Shown here: piece after piece, positions 1-10,996 of the stretch
Numbering within the stretch: position 1 is the stretch's first letter
How the letters are laid out: every line of letters starts with the position of its first letter
Source: Brachionus plicatilis
Taxonomy: Eukaryota > Rotifera > Eurotatoria > Ploima > Brachionidae
DNA length: 64,000 nucleotides
Direction of reading: 5' to 3'
Assembly (NCBI GenBank): GCA_010279815.1
Contig: QEOQ01000141.1
Location: 682,001 to 746,000 of the forward strand
Position numbers and translations under genes: made by a program
Notes under the pieces: model-generated
Told to the model about the DNA's origin: nothing
The model's database searches: none
The model's input: the letters and a program-made list of their open reading frames with translations, nothing else

Positions 1-30
1 TATTTAAAAATAACAAAAATTAATTTCTAG

Positions 31-2658
31 ATCCATTTAATTGACAAAATAAAAGTGCGTGATGAGAAAAAAATTGAAAGCTATGCCATAAAAAATAAAC
101 TTCAATTGTATAAACTTGCCATTGGTGTTGCCAAAGATTATTATGATAATAAAACCCAATACTCAAGTTTGCAGGATGCTCTCTCTAGATGCGTTATTGG
201 CAATCTAATGAGACAATATAACCGTATTTAAATTAGGCTTGAATTTATTTTCATATTTAGAAAAATTTTAAGAAAATGACGATGAATTGGATAATTCGGA
301 TGATTTTGGACTTGAACAAGAAGCAGAAATTATTCTTGATCATATTGAAAAATTTAACGATTTGTTCGAGAATGGAAAATACATCGATGCAGCCTATTTT
401 GCAGTGGCTAGTCCAAAAAATATCCTTAGTAATATAGAAACATTGTATCGATTTAAAAGTTAGTGTTGAAAACAAAACTAAGAAAAATTCTAAATTTTTT
501 AAAGACATTAGTGAAAAAATTGAGATGGATGCCAAAACTGATCCACTAATGGTATACTGCGAGGCGATGATTGATTCAGCTAGCAGCAATTTTAAGCCTG
601 ATGAAGCCATTTCTCTTGAATGCATCAAAATTGCTCTGAAATACAACAAATTAGAGACATTATCGAGATGGATAGCATTTAGAAAGTAAATTTAGATAAA
701 AAGAAAAATTTTAAATTAGTTAATTTTTTATTAAGATTAACTTTTTCGATTGAAGCTGGAAAATATATTGAAGAATATTCAAAATTTAATTTTAAAAATC
801 CAAAAAACTCTATTGAATTAGCTCTTTTTGTCTATAATGAATGCAACGCCATATCTAGAGCTGCTTTGTGTCTAGCAAAACTGGGTAACTTAAAGAAACA
901 TTAAATTTATTAATATATTAGCACAGACTTTTATTAAGTAAAAGTCATAAAAATGATTTTTAAGTAAAAATTAATATTTAATTTATATGCAGTTCTCGGC
1001 CGGGCGTCCACATGAAATTGAATTTTTAGCTTCCATGCAGTTCTGATCGCGGTCAAAATATTTTTTTTCCAGCAGGAAAGGATAAAAATAAATTGAGAAT
1101 TGACTCCTGACTTAAAAACAACTCTGTTTTAGAAGCACAAGAAGCAATAGTTATTTTTGATAAAACTTTAAGTAAAAAATTAGTTAATATAATTAAAGGA
1201 GGATAAAGGAGAAAAAGGTAATCCTATAAAATGATGTCTTTGCTGATTTGTCTCTACAGAATTTAAAAAGGACTTTTATCAATAAAAATCGTCTTAAATA
1301 ATGAAAAGCTTTTATAAGCTTTCATTATTAAACTTTAGCCTTTTCAATATATGGCTCTTCATATACACACTACCACGTTTTATAAATGAATATAATTATT
1401 TAGAAATCATTGATGACAGCTTTACCACAGCTTTACCCTCTTGTTCTATATTATTTATTAAGTTATGTTATATTTAAAAGTTCTTTAGTGTTTGACTCTT
1501 TATATAAAATATTTTTATAAAAATGTAAAACATTTTAATAGTATTATTTGTATTTTAATATTTTTTTTTGTTTTACCTTGTTCGAATTGAATTTAACAAA
1601 GCAATATAAAATTCACTGTTTTTTCTGTTCAAGACTAAAATTTGTTTCAGGAACGAAAAGTAAAAAAGAAGAAAATTAAAAAAAATTAAAATGGTTTTAA
1701 ATGGATTGATTATAAAATTTAAAAAAAAACTCACTTATGAAAATCCAAAATAAATATTTTCTAAGATGAGTAAATAAAAATAGACAAAATTGGTATTCAA
1801 TATACCAAATAAATAAAGATGAATTTCATTTAAAAAATGTTTCAAAAATATATTTGTTTTTTAATTCTTGTGTTATTTTTATTTATTCTAGAAAACATTC
1901 TAAGGCAATTTAGTTGATAAACTGTTGAAAAAATTAACCTTACATGTTGAATTTAAATTTAATAAAATTATAAAGAAATTTAATTTATTTTTTTAAAGGA
2001 AGATACACAGCAATGTTTGATTTGATACTAAAAGATAAAGAAATGCATAATAATATACAAGACTGGTTGAAAATTTTTAAAAATTCACCTTCAATTGAAT
2101 TTGCCAATTTGATTGTTGAAAATTTGGTAATTAATTTTTATAAATCATATTTTATTAAATATTTTAAATGAAACAATAAAGACTAAAGAAAATAATCCAG
2201 TTCCGATTGATCAAATAGTTTCAATTTTGCTGGATAGCGATCAGCCCGAAAACGGACTTAAATTTCTCAAAGATCAAATTTCGAAAATTTCTAAAGGTTT
2301 TTATTATTTAAAAAAAATGAAATCTTTTAAATTTTAAAATAATTATTTTTTAGATGAAACCAAAAAAGAAGAGATCAACAAATTAAAAACATCATACGAA
2401 ACATTAGTTAAATTTTCATTCTTGGCCCAAGATGAAGAACAATTTACCAGAGAAACAGCCATTAAATCCCGTGATCAATTTCAAAATTTGTATTCGCTTC
2501 GGTCGAGAAAAAAAACTCCAAGGACAAATACAACCAAAAATAAATTGAGAGAAACGATTCAAGAGCCTTTGATCGAAGAATCAATTGAATTGATTAAAGT
2601 TGAAAAACAGAATATCAATCAAAATGTTTTGCAAGAAGAAGAAGAACCTAATGAATAG
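31..2658 (+). CDS. CLHC1: CLHC1-like clathrin heavy chain linker domain protein, 5' end missing
   Basis: Spliced 3' part of a gene that begins upstream of the window. Phase-consistent exons: 31-223, 273-458, 505-685, 736-884, 1999-2126, 2182-2296 and 2354-2658 (TAG). Introns are about 46-57 bp except the fourth, about 1.1 kb. The protein is largely alpha-helical, with a segment reading AYFAVASPKNILSNIETLYR that resembles the clathrin-linker-like repeats of CLHC1, a poorly characterised animal protein. The C-terminus is charged and low in complexity (EEEEPNE). The first visible exon begins after an AG at 29-30, so the N-terminal half is absent. The family call comes from remembered similarity and is moderate; the exon chain is better supported because all seven exons keep phase. 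The stop overlaps the end of a minus-strand ORF by 11 bp. Confidence 0.6.
885..1998 (+). other. Large CLHC1 intron carrying a solo hAT-type end
   Basis: This 1.1-kb intron is about twenty times longer than its neighbours and AT-rich. It contains a solo transposon end at 1109-1126 (GACTTAAAAACAACTCTG), matching the right end of the hAT-like family described at 3360 and 11623. No partner left end or target duplication was found here. A decamer ATGCAGTTCT occurs twice (near 988 and 1036) in a short GC-richer patch. No exon is seen. Confidence 0.5.
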
Positions 2659-2977
2659 GCTGATCACTATTTTCTGCTGATTTATTATCATTTATTTCAA
2701 CACAATAAAATTTTGAGAGCGCATGTTTTAGCATTAAAAAAAATCCTCTTCCAAGCGGTTTGGTAAAGCTTCTGAATTTTTCCGATCTGTGGAAAAAAAA
2801 CTTAAACCCATAAACCACAGAAATAATTGATGTTAAGTACAAAATAACTCGAATTAGTGATAAAATCATCACTAGTATCCACAATAGACATGAATAAGCG
2901 ATTATATTGAATATTATTTGAAGAATTGATTCTTTATTGGAATCATAGAATAATCTCGCATAAGCTCTACTCAACAT
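2648..2977 (-). CDS. Small putative two-pass membrane protein
   Basis: A 109-residue ORF starting at an ATG (2977-2975). Residues about 18-62 form a long hydrophobic stretch, enough for two membrane segments, preceded by a short polar N-terminus. It is followed by a basic segment (FFHRSEKFRSFTKPLGRG) and a polar tail (residues about 93-109). I do not recognise the family. Composition is more coding-like than the flanks. The ORF ends 11 bp inside the tail of the convergent CLHC1-like gene, which could be a real tail-to-tail overlap. An upstream exon cannot be excluded. An annotator without transcript data could reasonably omit it. Confidence 0.4.
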   Translation of the reverse strand: MLSRAYARLFYDSNKESILQIIFNIIAYSCLLWILVMILSLIRVILYLTSIISVVYGFKFFFHRSEKFRSFTKPLGRGFFLMLKHALSKFYCVEINDNKSAENSDQPIH

Positions 2978-3161
2978 ATCTGACTAAAATTGCAATTTTT
3001 TAAAATATTTAAGAATTTTTGTTTCTAAGATATTTTGTTGATTGATTTTAAAAAAAAATTCTTGGTTTCAGATTTTTTGAACTTGGTATTTGGTAAGGAT
3101 TTTCAAAATTTTTAACTATAAATTTTTCTTTTCAAAATAAACAAAATAAAACAATTAAGAG

Positions 3162-3829
3162 GGCATTGTGAATTTTGATACAAAAAAAAAAAAATAAATA
3201 TTAAAAATGCCAAATCTTTAGTTCTGAAGAACCGAAACATACTCTGTTACATGCCAATTGAAGCAACTGATACATTACAAAGCATAAAAAACGCTAGAGT
3301 TTCAATATGGCCCGACTAAAACATGCACTGTAAATTGTAAGGATGTACATCCTCTGTACCAGAGTTGTTTAAAAATCCAAAAAATAGTCCAAGTCCGGAC
3401 TTGTTTTTAAATTTGCTAAATCAGTCTTCATATCAAAAAATTTATATACTCTTGGGCTGTCTAATGCATATAGATTTGCCATATCTCAGAATTTTTTTGC
3501 AATTTTAGCATAAAAGTCTTCACGATTCTTCTTCAGTATTCAAAATTCTAAGGCCCAGACTTGGACTTTTGAAAAAAAAAGCCCGGACTTGAAACTTGTG
3601 ACTTTTAAAAAACTCTGCTCTGTACCATCACTTAAAGTTGAGTCGGATTTTTAATAAAATAAAATATTCAAAATTCACAATTTTCTGAAATTCGCAGATT
3701 TATTGAAGAGTTTTTCCGAATCAGTCTTTTGTATCATTTGCAACAATTTACAGAAGATGTTTTGGTCCTTCAGAACTTAAGCTTTGGCATTTTTAATATT
3801 TTGTTTTTAGTACCAAAATTCAAATTGCC
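3162..3829. mobile_element. Fold-back (MITE-like) element with about 85-110 bp imperfect terminal inverted repeats
   Basis: The left arm from 3162 contains AAAAATGCCAAATCTTTAG and TTCTGAAGAACCGAAACAT. The right arm, read in reverse complement from 3829, contains AAAAATGCCAAAGCTTAAG and TTCTGAAGGACCAAAACAT. A second element (3360-3617) has inserted into its middle, so the original was about 400 bp. Part of its interior (ACTTAAAGTTGAGTCGGATT, about 3630-3690) recurs at 28785-28840, so it is a family. I could not define a target duplication or superfamily. No coding content is seen. Confidence 0.65.
3360..3617. mobile_element. hAT-like MITE, 258 bp, with perfect 8-bp target duplication
   Basis: Begins CAGAGTTGTTTAAAAATC and ends with the reverse complement of CAGAGTTTTTTAAAAGTC. 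It is flanked by CTCTGTAC at 3352-3359 and again at 3618-3625, a perfect 8-bp duplication. Eight-bp duplications and CAG-starting termini are hallmarks of hAT elements. The interior has AAGTC/GACTT-rich subterminal repeats and no transposase, so it is non-autonomous. It sits inside the fold-back element 3162-3829. Confidence 0.85.
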
Positions 3830-4166
3830 AATTTAGAGCTCATTTTAATTTTATAATAAAATTTAAATAATTTATTTTTATCATGAAAATTTAATTGATA
3901 TTATATGATATAAGTATTTGTTTTATTTTACACTCCCGAGTTTGTTAACCGCTTGGAAATAAAAATAAAAAAACCAACATTCCTAAATCTATTTTGGAAA
4001 CTTTATTTTCAATAGAGGACTGCACTTTAAATGAAAGTACTAATTGAATACACCATTTTTATACATCTAAATAAAATTTTTCAAATCAAATCTAAAATTA
4101 TTTTCAGACAAATTTCTTTATTTAATTTTTAAAATTTTAAATCAAATTTAAACCAATTTAGATAGA
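3830..4166. other. AT-rich 5' flank of the aldo/keto reductase gene
   Basis: No repeat or ORF of note. A CAATTTAG at 4154-4161 lies five bases before the ATG and could be a 3' splice acceptor, either cis from a 5' UTR intron or for spliced-leader addition. I cannot tell which. Confidence 0.3.
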
Positions 4167-5063
4167 ATGCAATTCAAGACTCTATCTAGCACTGGAATAA
4201 AAATAAGTGCAATCGGTTTAGGCGCAATGCCATTGTCCTTAAGCCGAAGGCCTCCTGAGGACAAAGCCATACAAGTTATTCATCGAGCCCTTGACTTGGG
4301 AGTTAATTTTATTGACACTGCTGATTCGTATTGTTTAGACGAAAATGACAAGCACCATAATGAAAAATTAATCACAAAAGCTCTTGAAACTTATAAAGGA
4401 GATTTTGGCTCTTCGGTCGGCTCTGTTCAAGAAGTGATTGTGGCCACTAAAGGCGGTCTATTAAGGCCTAATGGAGATTGGACCGTTCATGGAGAACCAA
4501 ATCATATCAGACGCACAATAAAAGAGAGCTTTGAGGCTTTAGGCGGATTTTATCCTATACCACTATGGCAATTGCATGCAGTTGATCCAAAATATCCACT
4601 AGAGTCTACTTTTGTGCCGATTAAAGAAGCAGTGGATATGGGCCTAATAAAGCATGTTGGAGTATCTAATTTTAGTGTAGAACAAATTGAGCGGGCCATG
4701 AAAATAGTTCCAATCGTATCAGTTCAAAATCAGCATAATCCGTGGCATCGAAATCCAGAATTTGACGGTGTGTTAGAGTTTTGTGAAAAAAAGAACTTGA
4801 TATTTTTACCTTGGAGTCCGGTTGGTGGAGGATACCGATACAAACAGTTACTTAATGTTAAGCCTTTAAATGATCTGGCAAGCGCCAAAAACTGCACTGT
4901 TTATTCATTAATTTTAGCTTGGTTAAGGCAAAAATCTCCTTGTGTTGTACCGATTCCAGGAGCCAGTCGGAATTCGTCGATTGAGGATTCCGTATCAAGT
5001 CTAAATGTTGTTATAACTCAACAAGAAATGAAGAGTATTGATGATATTACTAAAAATCTTTGA
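4167..5063 (+). CDS. Aldo/keto reductase, intronless
   Basis: A 298-residue single-exon NADPH-type aldo/keto reductase with a TIM-barrel fold. The catalytic tetrad is visible: D50 and Y55 in NFIDTADSY, K95 in VIVATKGG and H137 in LWQLHAVD. GVSNFSVEQIERA (about 174-186) is the family signature, and a C-terminal VPIPGASRNSSIEDS motif contributes to cofactor binding. Length is typical of the family. The start is the first ATG and gives a complete N-terminal barrel strand (KTLSSTGIKISAIGLGAMPL). The gene has no introns although its conserved neighbours have several, and the sequence recalls bacterial or plant-type reductases more than classical animal ones. Horizontal origin is possible but unproven. 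The substrate cannot be predicted. Confidence 0.88.
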   Translation: MQFKTLSSTGIKISAIGLGAMPLSLSRRPPEDKAIQVIHRALDLGVNFIDTADSYCLDENDKHHNEKLITKALETYKGDFGSSVGSVQEVIVATKGGLLRPNGDWTVHGEPNHIRRTIKESFEALGGFYPIPLWQLHAVDPKYPLESTFVPIKEAVDMGLIKHVGVSNFSVEQIERAMKIVPIVSVQNQHNPWHRNPEFDGVLEFCEKKNLIFLPWSPVGGGYRYKQLLNVKPLNDLASAKNCTVYSLILAWLRQKSPCVVPIPGASRNSSIEDSVSSLNVVITQQEMKSIDDITKNL

Positions 5064-6234
5064 TTTTTTTCTAAAATTTTCTAAATTCCAAAATCAAAAT
5101 CCTGCAATTCGTTAAATGGCGGTTTTATTTGTATTTTTTTTTCAAAATTGTGAATATAATTTAATTTAATTTAATTGGACTTTAATCAACAATTTTAACT
5201 TATTTGGACATAAAATATAAAAATGATTTAAATTTTTATTTTAATAAATTAACAGTTTGCTAGATTTTTTCATCTCATAATACCATTCAACATTTTCAAT
5301 TTGTAATTATTGATGAAATTTGAAAAAAAAAATAATATTAATGAAAAGCTAGTTTGACGTCAAAGTCATTTTTTATAAATTGATTACAAATGTGACGCGG
5401 AACTGGATTCAAATGCTTTTGTGAATAACATCTTAGGTATCTAAAAATATGTGATCATCAAAAAACTAGATGTTCACAAACCCGATAAGATCTGTCTAAT
5501 TACAGATAAATTGAACATTTGATCACAAAGTGGACATGATTCATAAAAGTTAAAAATAGATTTTTTTTAAATAATTTTCTTTGAATTGAACTTTAATAAT
5601 TAAATCTTTTCTTTTGAGAGAATTTTTTTTTCAAGACAAGTTAAGTTATTGAGAAAAAGTTGTGTAAACTTTGGATATTAATCTTTTAAAAAAGTAGAAT
5701 TTCAAATTCATTTAATAAAAATTACACTATATTATTGGCAAAATCATTTTTTAATTTATTGTTGTATTTATCTCAATAACTTCAACACCGGCTCCAGTCT
5801 TTATAATTGTCTATTTTTTCACAGTACAAAACTATGCTTTTCATCTTTTCCATATTTTTGTTATTTTCTTTATTATTTATATTATAACCCTGAACTACCA
5901 GTTTCTAACAGATCCGGAAAATATGCTCTTAACTTTCAGGTTTATAACATTATGATTATATTAATACTAGAAGACCCGCAATTTTTTTGTGCCTTTTTTT
6001 CGAATTTTCGAATTTTTTTCGAAAAATTATCTAAACATTCAAACAGATTATTTTTTAATTTCAATTAATTCAAATTTTATTCTAAAAATAATAATTATTA
6101 TTATGATTCTGGTAGGAAATGAAGAAGAACTTTGAACTTTGAAGTTCCCTTTTTTAAAATTAGTAGACAATAATTTACGACAATATTCGTTAAATTAGTA
6201 AAAAATAAGTAAATCTTCAATAATACTTTTATCT
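5064..6234. other. AT-rich intergenic region, no gene recognised
   Basis: Low-complexity A/T sequence after the reductase stop. No conserved ORF, RNA gene or clear terminal repeat was seen. Confidence 0.4.
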
Positions 6235-7972
6235 GGTGATGAAATCCAATATGCATATTCGAACCGATATAATAATAAGTGGCCTTCGAATGAAAATTAG
6301 GTTTGAATTAAATTTTTGAATATAAATATTTTGAATAATTATTTGAAAATCAATTTTTTTTAATTAAAAATTGACTCTCTAAAATATTTGAATTAAAATT
6401 TGAAAATAGAAAATTTTTGGATCAAAAACTGAATATAATAGATATTTAATTTAATTTTTGAAAATAAAAATAAATTAAAAATAATTGATCAAAAAAAATT
6501 TAATTAAAAAATAATTCATTAAATGAATTGAATTTCAATTCGATTTGGATACTAAAAGTGTGCCAGATTATCACCAGTCAACACAACTCTTCTAACATTT
6601 TCTGGATTACAATAGTCCCATCCATCTTACCAGGTACCAAAAAATAGCTGTTCTAATTTAACCAACGCTACAAGAGTACAAAAAACTAAATTTTCAAATA
6701 CTTAATTTTTCAAAAATTCTATTCAAATTTTAATAATTTTAAATTATTAGTTGAAATTATCTAAAATTCAAGTTGTTTTTTAAAGTTAAGTTCGAATTTT
6801 AATTTAAAAAAAGATATTTTTGAATTTAATTTCAAAAATAAAAATAAATCAAATATAAATTGGTTTAATTTTTTGTATTTGAATTACAAAATGTATCCAA
6901 TGTTGAAATAACATTGAAAAAGTGCGATGTTTCAAATATTTTTTTCTGTTTCAAATAAAAAATACTTTTAAGTTAATATTGCAAGCATTTTCTTATTTGA
7001 AATTAAACTCTCTAGTGAAATAGAATGAGTTTAATTTTTATTTGAAGACCTGAAAAAAATATTTAAAATGCTTTATTTAACTTTTAGATAATTTACTTAT
7101 TCATCTGTACATGTACCAACCTTCAGAATAAAAATATATAAAACAAAAAAATTAAAAATAAAGTTAAATAAGATAAAATAATATAAAAAATAATTGAAAA
7201 GAAAAAAAAGATAAAAAATTCATTTAGTATTTTCTTAATATTCAATCGTTGAAAAACTTGGTCTAGTCGGATAGATGAGCCATAGTTTACCTTATATGCA
7301 AAAAATTCTTGTTCTCGGGTTTTGTGAACTAGAAGTTCACCTATTTTTTTTGTTCACGTAAAGGTGAACTAAAATAGAATTAAGTGATCAAATGTCAAAT
7401 TAGGTGAAAAACTTTAATATTAAGTGAACAATTTTTAGTTTGGGTGAACTAATAGTTCTTAAAACCTGAGAACAAAAATTGTCCCAGTAATAGATGAGCC
7501 ATAGTTCACCTAACCGACTAGACCCGAAAAACTTTTTTTTTTCTTTAAAAATTTTTAATTTAGTGATAATTGAAGTTCGTTTGATGCATTTTAACAAATG
7601 CTCAATTAAAAAAAAATACAAAACAGAGCTTAGATAGTTTTTTAAACTACAAATATTATCTAAAGGATCCTCATATCACAAACTAAAAGTCAGAATTTAT
7701 AAAAAAAAAACAAAGTTTTCATGTTTGCAATATTAACTTATAATTATTTTTTATTTGAAACAGAAAAAAATATTTGAAACATCGAACTTTTTCAATGTTA
7801 TTTCAACATTGGATACATTTTGTAATTCAAACACAAAAAAATAAACCAATTCAAATTTAACTTATATTCAAGATTTTATTTGAATATACTCCTTTTTGAA
7901 TAATTTTTTCAAATTTTTTATTTATTCAAGTTTCAATTAGTATCCAAAAAGCTTATTCGATTTCATCACTAC
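6235..7972. mobile_element. Fold-back element, about 1.7 kb, containing an inner inverted-repeat unit
   Basis: Outer ends resemble each other inverted: GGTGATGAAATCCAATA near 6236 and, in reverse complement from about 7972, AGTGATGAAATCGAATA. Longer internal arms pair at about 6845-6985 and 7725-7865, sharing ATTACAAAATGTATCCAATG and TCAATGTTATTTCAACATTG. Inside, about 7259-7534 is bounded by GGTCTAGTCGG and its reverse complement CCGACTAGACC, and GATGAGCCATAGTT occurs twice in direct orientation. No transposase reading frame is seen. Flanking duplication is not convincing, so the exact ends are uncertain. Confidence 0.5.
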
Positions 7973-8184
7973 TTTTTTGCGAATTTTCTTTTTATTCTTT
8001 TACTTTTTTAAGAAATGTGCATCAATGTTATATAATTTTAGAAGTCTAATCCAATTAAGAAAATGATTCAATAGCATAAAAATTTTAATAACTGTAATGA
8101 CCAAATTTTTTTTTTTATTTCGAAAATTTACTCATTTTTAAAATTTTGAAGTTTATTTGAAGTTTTAAAAACGTTTTTTACCAT

Positions 8185-8301
8185 TTATAAAGCGATAAAG
8201 CAATCACGTTTTTTCGTATTTATTTCCGGTTTACAGTCCGTTTTTCTTCTCTCAGGCAACTTGATAACTTGAGTTTCTTTTTCATTCCATTCCATAGGGT
8301 A
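8185..8301 (-). other. Possible terminal exon or ORF remnant
   Basis: On the minus strand a short open frame ending TAA at 8185 reads MEWNEKETQVIKLPERRK and continues KTDCKPEIN to a FIAL terminus. Base composition is more balanced than the flanks. There is no recognisable family and no upstream exon. It may be a 3' exon, a decayed ORF or chance. Confidence 0.2.
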
Positions 8302-8379
8302 AGAATTGAGCAACAGATTTTTTGATAAATAAATTTTAAAAAGAACATAGAAGATATGATAAAACATTTTGAAAAGCAA

Positions 8380-9481
8380 ATTTTTAATGGATATGAATTA
8401 ATACCAGTGTAACCAAGAGATAAATGTTTAGCTTTCTACTTTTAAGCTATCAATATTCAATTATAAAAACTTAATTTTTACATTTTACAAATTTTGAAAA
8501 AGTTTAAAACTTTAATTTAAAAATTTTGATAGCTGAAATTTTTTGCCTTTCTTATTTTAATTATTCATGAAAACCTCTTTTTTTATAATTTCTACTAGAT
8601 TTAAATAAATAATTGTTAATCGGTACTAACCTGTTGATTAACCTTGAAACTATACAAATTTTAAATTTTCGTTTGAGCAAAAAATTTATTATAACTGTCG
8701 GAAATTGATTTTCAATAATCGACTAAAATTTTTCAGTCAAATAATTATTGTCTATTTGAGGTCGATTAAAAATTATTAATTGATTTATAATTTTATCAAT
8801 CGATTGGTAATATTAACTTTAACCAAAATTCTTATATATTCATGTTTATTCTAATTCTACTATTATTATGTTTATGAATTATTTCTTCTATCTGTTAGTC
8901 AATATTTTGTTAAAGAGTAGCAATAGTTATTTTATTTTATTCACAAATATATTTTTATTTATAAATACATTTGATAGCGTTGCTTTTTATTTTATGATTT
9001 AGATTTGTTTGATTGTGCAAAATAAATTTCTTTTTTAAATGAAAAGTACTCCCAGAGTTTAATTTAACTTAATCTGATTTAAAATAAGATTAATGTTTAA
9101 AAAAAACACTCATTAGACTGAAGCTTCAAAAATGTCCAACAAACAAAATCCAAATTAAATGTTGTCAACTGAAAACGCAAAATTAAGAAGCTTTTGTTTT
9201 TTTTATTTAACTATTTATAAATAATTGAACAATAAAATTTTTCAATAAATAAAAATTTTGATTACATTATAAATTTTCTAATAATGACCTTTTTTAAATG
9301 ACAGAATGAAAATGATTTTTTCAAAAATGAACCCTATTATAAACACACAAGAAAATAACTATAAACTCTCTAACCAAGTTTTATTTTGCGGATTTTTTAA
9401 GAGCCAAAAATCATAAACATTAAACAGGTATCCTGACAAATATACAAAAAAAAAGTACAAAAAAAAGAGAACATATAACCA
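8380..9481. other. AT-rich intergenic region, no gene recognised
   Basis: Simple A/T sequence between the 5-8 kb repeats and BCKDK. The last 60 bases are the 3' flank of BCKDK, with poly-T on the coding strand and no retrogene-type poly(A) tract. Confidence 0.35.
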
Positions 9482-10996
9482 TTAAATACGAACAACCTGC
9501 GGTTCTATATCGAACAAACTTAATCTAAGATAAAAATCGCATCCAATGCCTTGCATGCTCTGAAAGGAGAGCGAGCCGCCCAAATACTCGGCATAGGCCT
9601 TGGACGTGGGCAGGCCGAAGCCATAGCCGTGCATCACTGCCAAACCAGACGCCTGACACATCATGCCGAACCCGGACGGGTTCATGCAATCGTTCACCAG
9701 GCCATCGCGGCCATTTCCACCACCACCACCACCACCAGCGCCAGCACCACTGGGCTCTTGGCTTGTCGAAAAGTGATAGTCGAAAATCTTCTCCTCCAAA
9801 GAGTGCGGTATGCCGCCTCCTCGGTCCCTGATGCGAAATATAAAGTCCTTTTCGTTAACGGCTATGGTCACGCACACATCGGGCAGGCTGCTCGAGCACC
9901 GGTGGTTTTCGGCCGTGGCCCTAAACGAGTTCTTCAACAACTCGGGCATTATGTACTCGAGCGGCAGCGGCGTGTACGGAAACCGGGAGTTAATGTGTCC
10001 GTCTATTTTGACCTTGGGCGCCACGCCGTACTTTTCGGCGCACAACTTAGTCACCAGCTTGGCCGACGTGTCGATGAGCTTTTTGGGCGAAAACTTCTGG
10101 TGTATAATGCCGACCCATTGGTCGTCGCGCGCACTCATGCTGCTGGCCGAGTCGCCACTATTCGACGGCAAATAAGTGCTGTAAAAGTTGTCGCTGTGGC
10201 TCATCTTGGTCTCGAACATGTCGATGATGTCGCTGGAGAGCACGGACTTGTGCAAGTTGGACTGCTTGTTGAGGGCCAAGTGGTGTTCGCAGAGGAGCCG
10301 CAGGCCGAGCCGAGTGGACAAAATTTTGTTCAAGTGGGCCTTGATGAATGACTCGTCGGTGATGTAGCGGCGCGTGTCCTTGAAGGCCTCGCACAGCAGC
10401 GCCAGCAAGTCCTTGTTCATTTCGAGCATGTTGAACACCAAATTGTTGAAGGCCTTTTCGGACTCGAAATTTTTGATCTCGGTGTCGTAGCGGTCGAACT
10501 GGCGAAAGGCCTTGATGCAGCGTTCGTGTATTTCGAGGATGGAGGGGTGGCAGGCGACTATGAAGGGCAGACTGCGCAGCTCCTTGATCATGTGGGCGAG
10601 CCTGATGGGGAGCTCGTTGCGCAGGTAGTTGGCGCTGCGCAGCAGGTGCGAGTTGTCGTCCGATACGCCCATGTACATCATGGTCATGGGGTTGAGGCGG
10701 GTGAGCGGCCGTTCGGTGGCCTTGTCGATCTCCGGGTCGGCGTAGAAGTAGCTGATGGTGGTGAGCCGCTCCTTGGACTCGGACAGGTCCGTTCTTTTCT
10801 TGGCGTAGTACGAGCTGCTCGGCTGCTGCTCCGCCATCGACGAATAGTTCACGTGTTGGTGCTTTTTTTTGAGTATTTTGGCGATGTAGTCGTCGTTGAA
10901 GTGTTGGTTGGCACCGGACGCCCGTCTGAGCGCGGCCGGGCTCGCCTGCTTCAGCTGGCTGTACAGCTTGGAGGAGGGTATCAAATGTTTGGTCAT
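9482..10996 (-). CDS. BCKDK: Branched-chain alpha-keto acid dehydrogenase kinase, intronless and GC-rich
   Basis: A 504-residue mitochondrial protein kinase of the PDK/BCKDK family. It phosphorylates and shuts down the branched-chain ketoacid dehydrogenase E1 subunit. The N-terminus is basic and acid-free (MTKHLIPSSKLYSQLK), as for a matrix presequence. Conserved helical-domain segments include HLLRSANYLRNELPIRLAH (117-135), RSLPFIVACHPSI (141-153) and RLGLRLLCEHHLAL (229-242, H-box). The GHKL ATPase motifs are PELLKN (351-356, N-box), DRGGGI (391-396, G1) and GYGFGLPTSKAYAEYLGGS (457-475, G2). BCKDK fits better than PDK because of the C-terminal GGSLSFQSMQGIGCDFYLRL. Unusual inserts are a Ser-rich loop (about 268-290) and a poly-Gly run (420-427). 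It is a single exon with far higher GC than its surroundings. Confidence 0.95.
   Translation of the reverse strand: MTKHLIPSSKLYSQLKQASPAALRRASGANQHFNDDYIAKILKKKHQHVNYSSMAEQQPSSSYYAKKRTDLSESKERLTTISYFYADPEIDKATERPLTRLNPMTMMYMGVSDDNSHLLRSANYLRNELPIRLAHMIKELRSLPFIVACHPSILEIHERCIKAFRQFDRYDTEIKNFESEKAFNNLVFNMLEMNKDLLALLCEAFKDTRRYITDESFIKAHLNKILSTRLGLRLLCEHHLALNKQSNLHKSVLSSDIIDMFETKMSHSDNFYSTYLPSNSGDSASSMSARDDQWVGIIHQKFSPKKLIDTSAKLVTKLCAEKYGVAPKVKIDGHINSRFPYTPLPLEYIMPELLKNSFRATAENHRCSSSLPDVCVTIAVNEKDFIFRIRDRGGGIPHSLEEKIFDYHFSTSQEPSGAGAGGGGGGGNGRDGLVNDCMNPSGFGMMCQASGLAVMHGYGFGLPTSKAYAEYLGGSLSFQSMQGIGCDFYLRLSLFDIEPQVVRI

Noticed and set aside
9482..10996. Bacterial contamination as the source of the GC-rich block
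   Set aside because: The encoded protein is a clear mitochondrial BCKDK with a presequence, and the block is flanked on both sides by the same AT-rich DNA.
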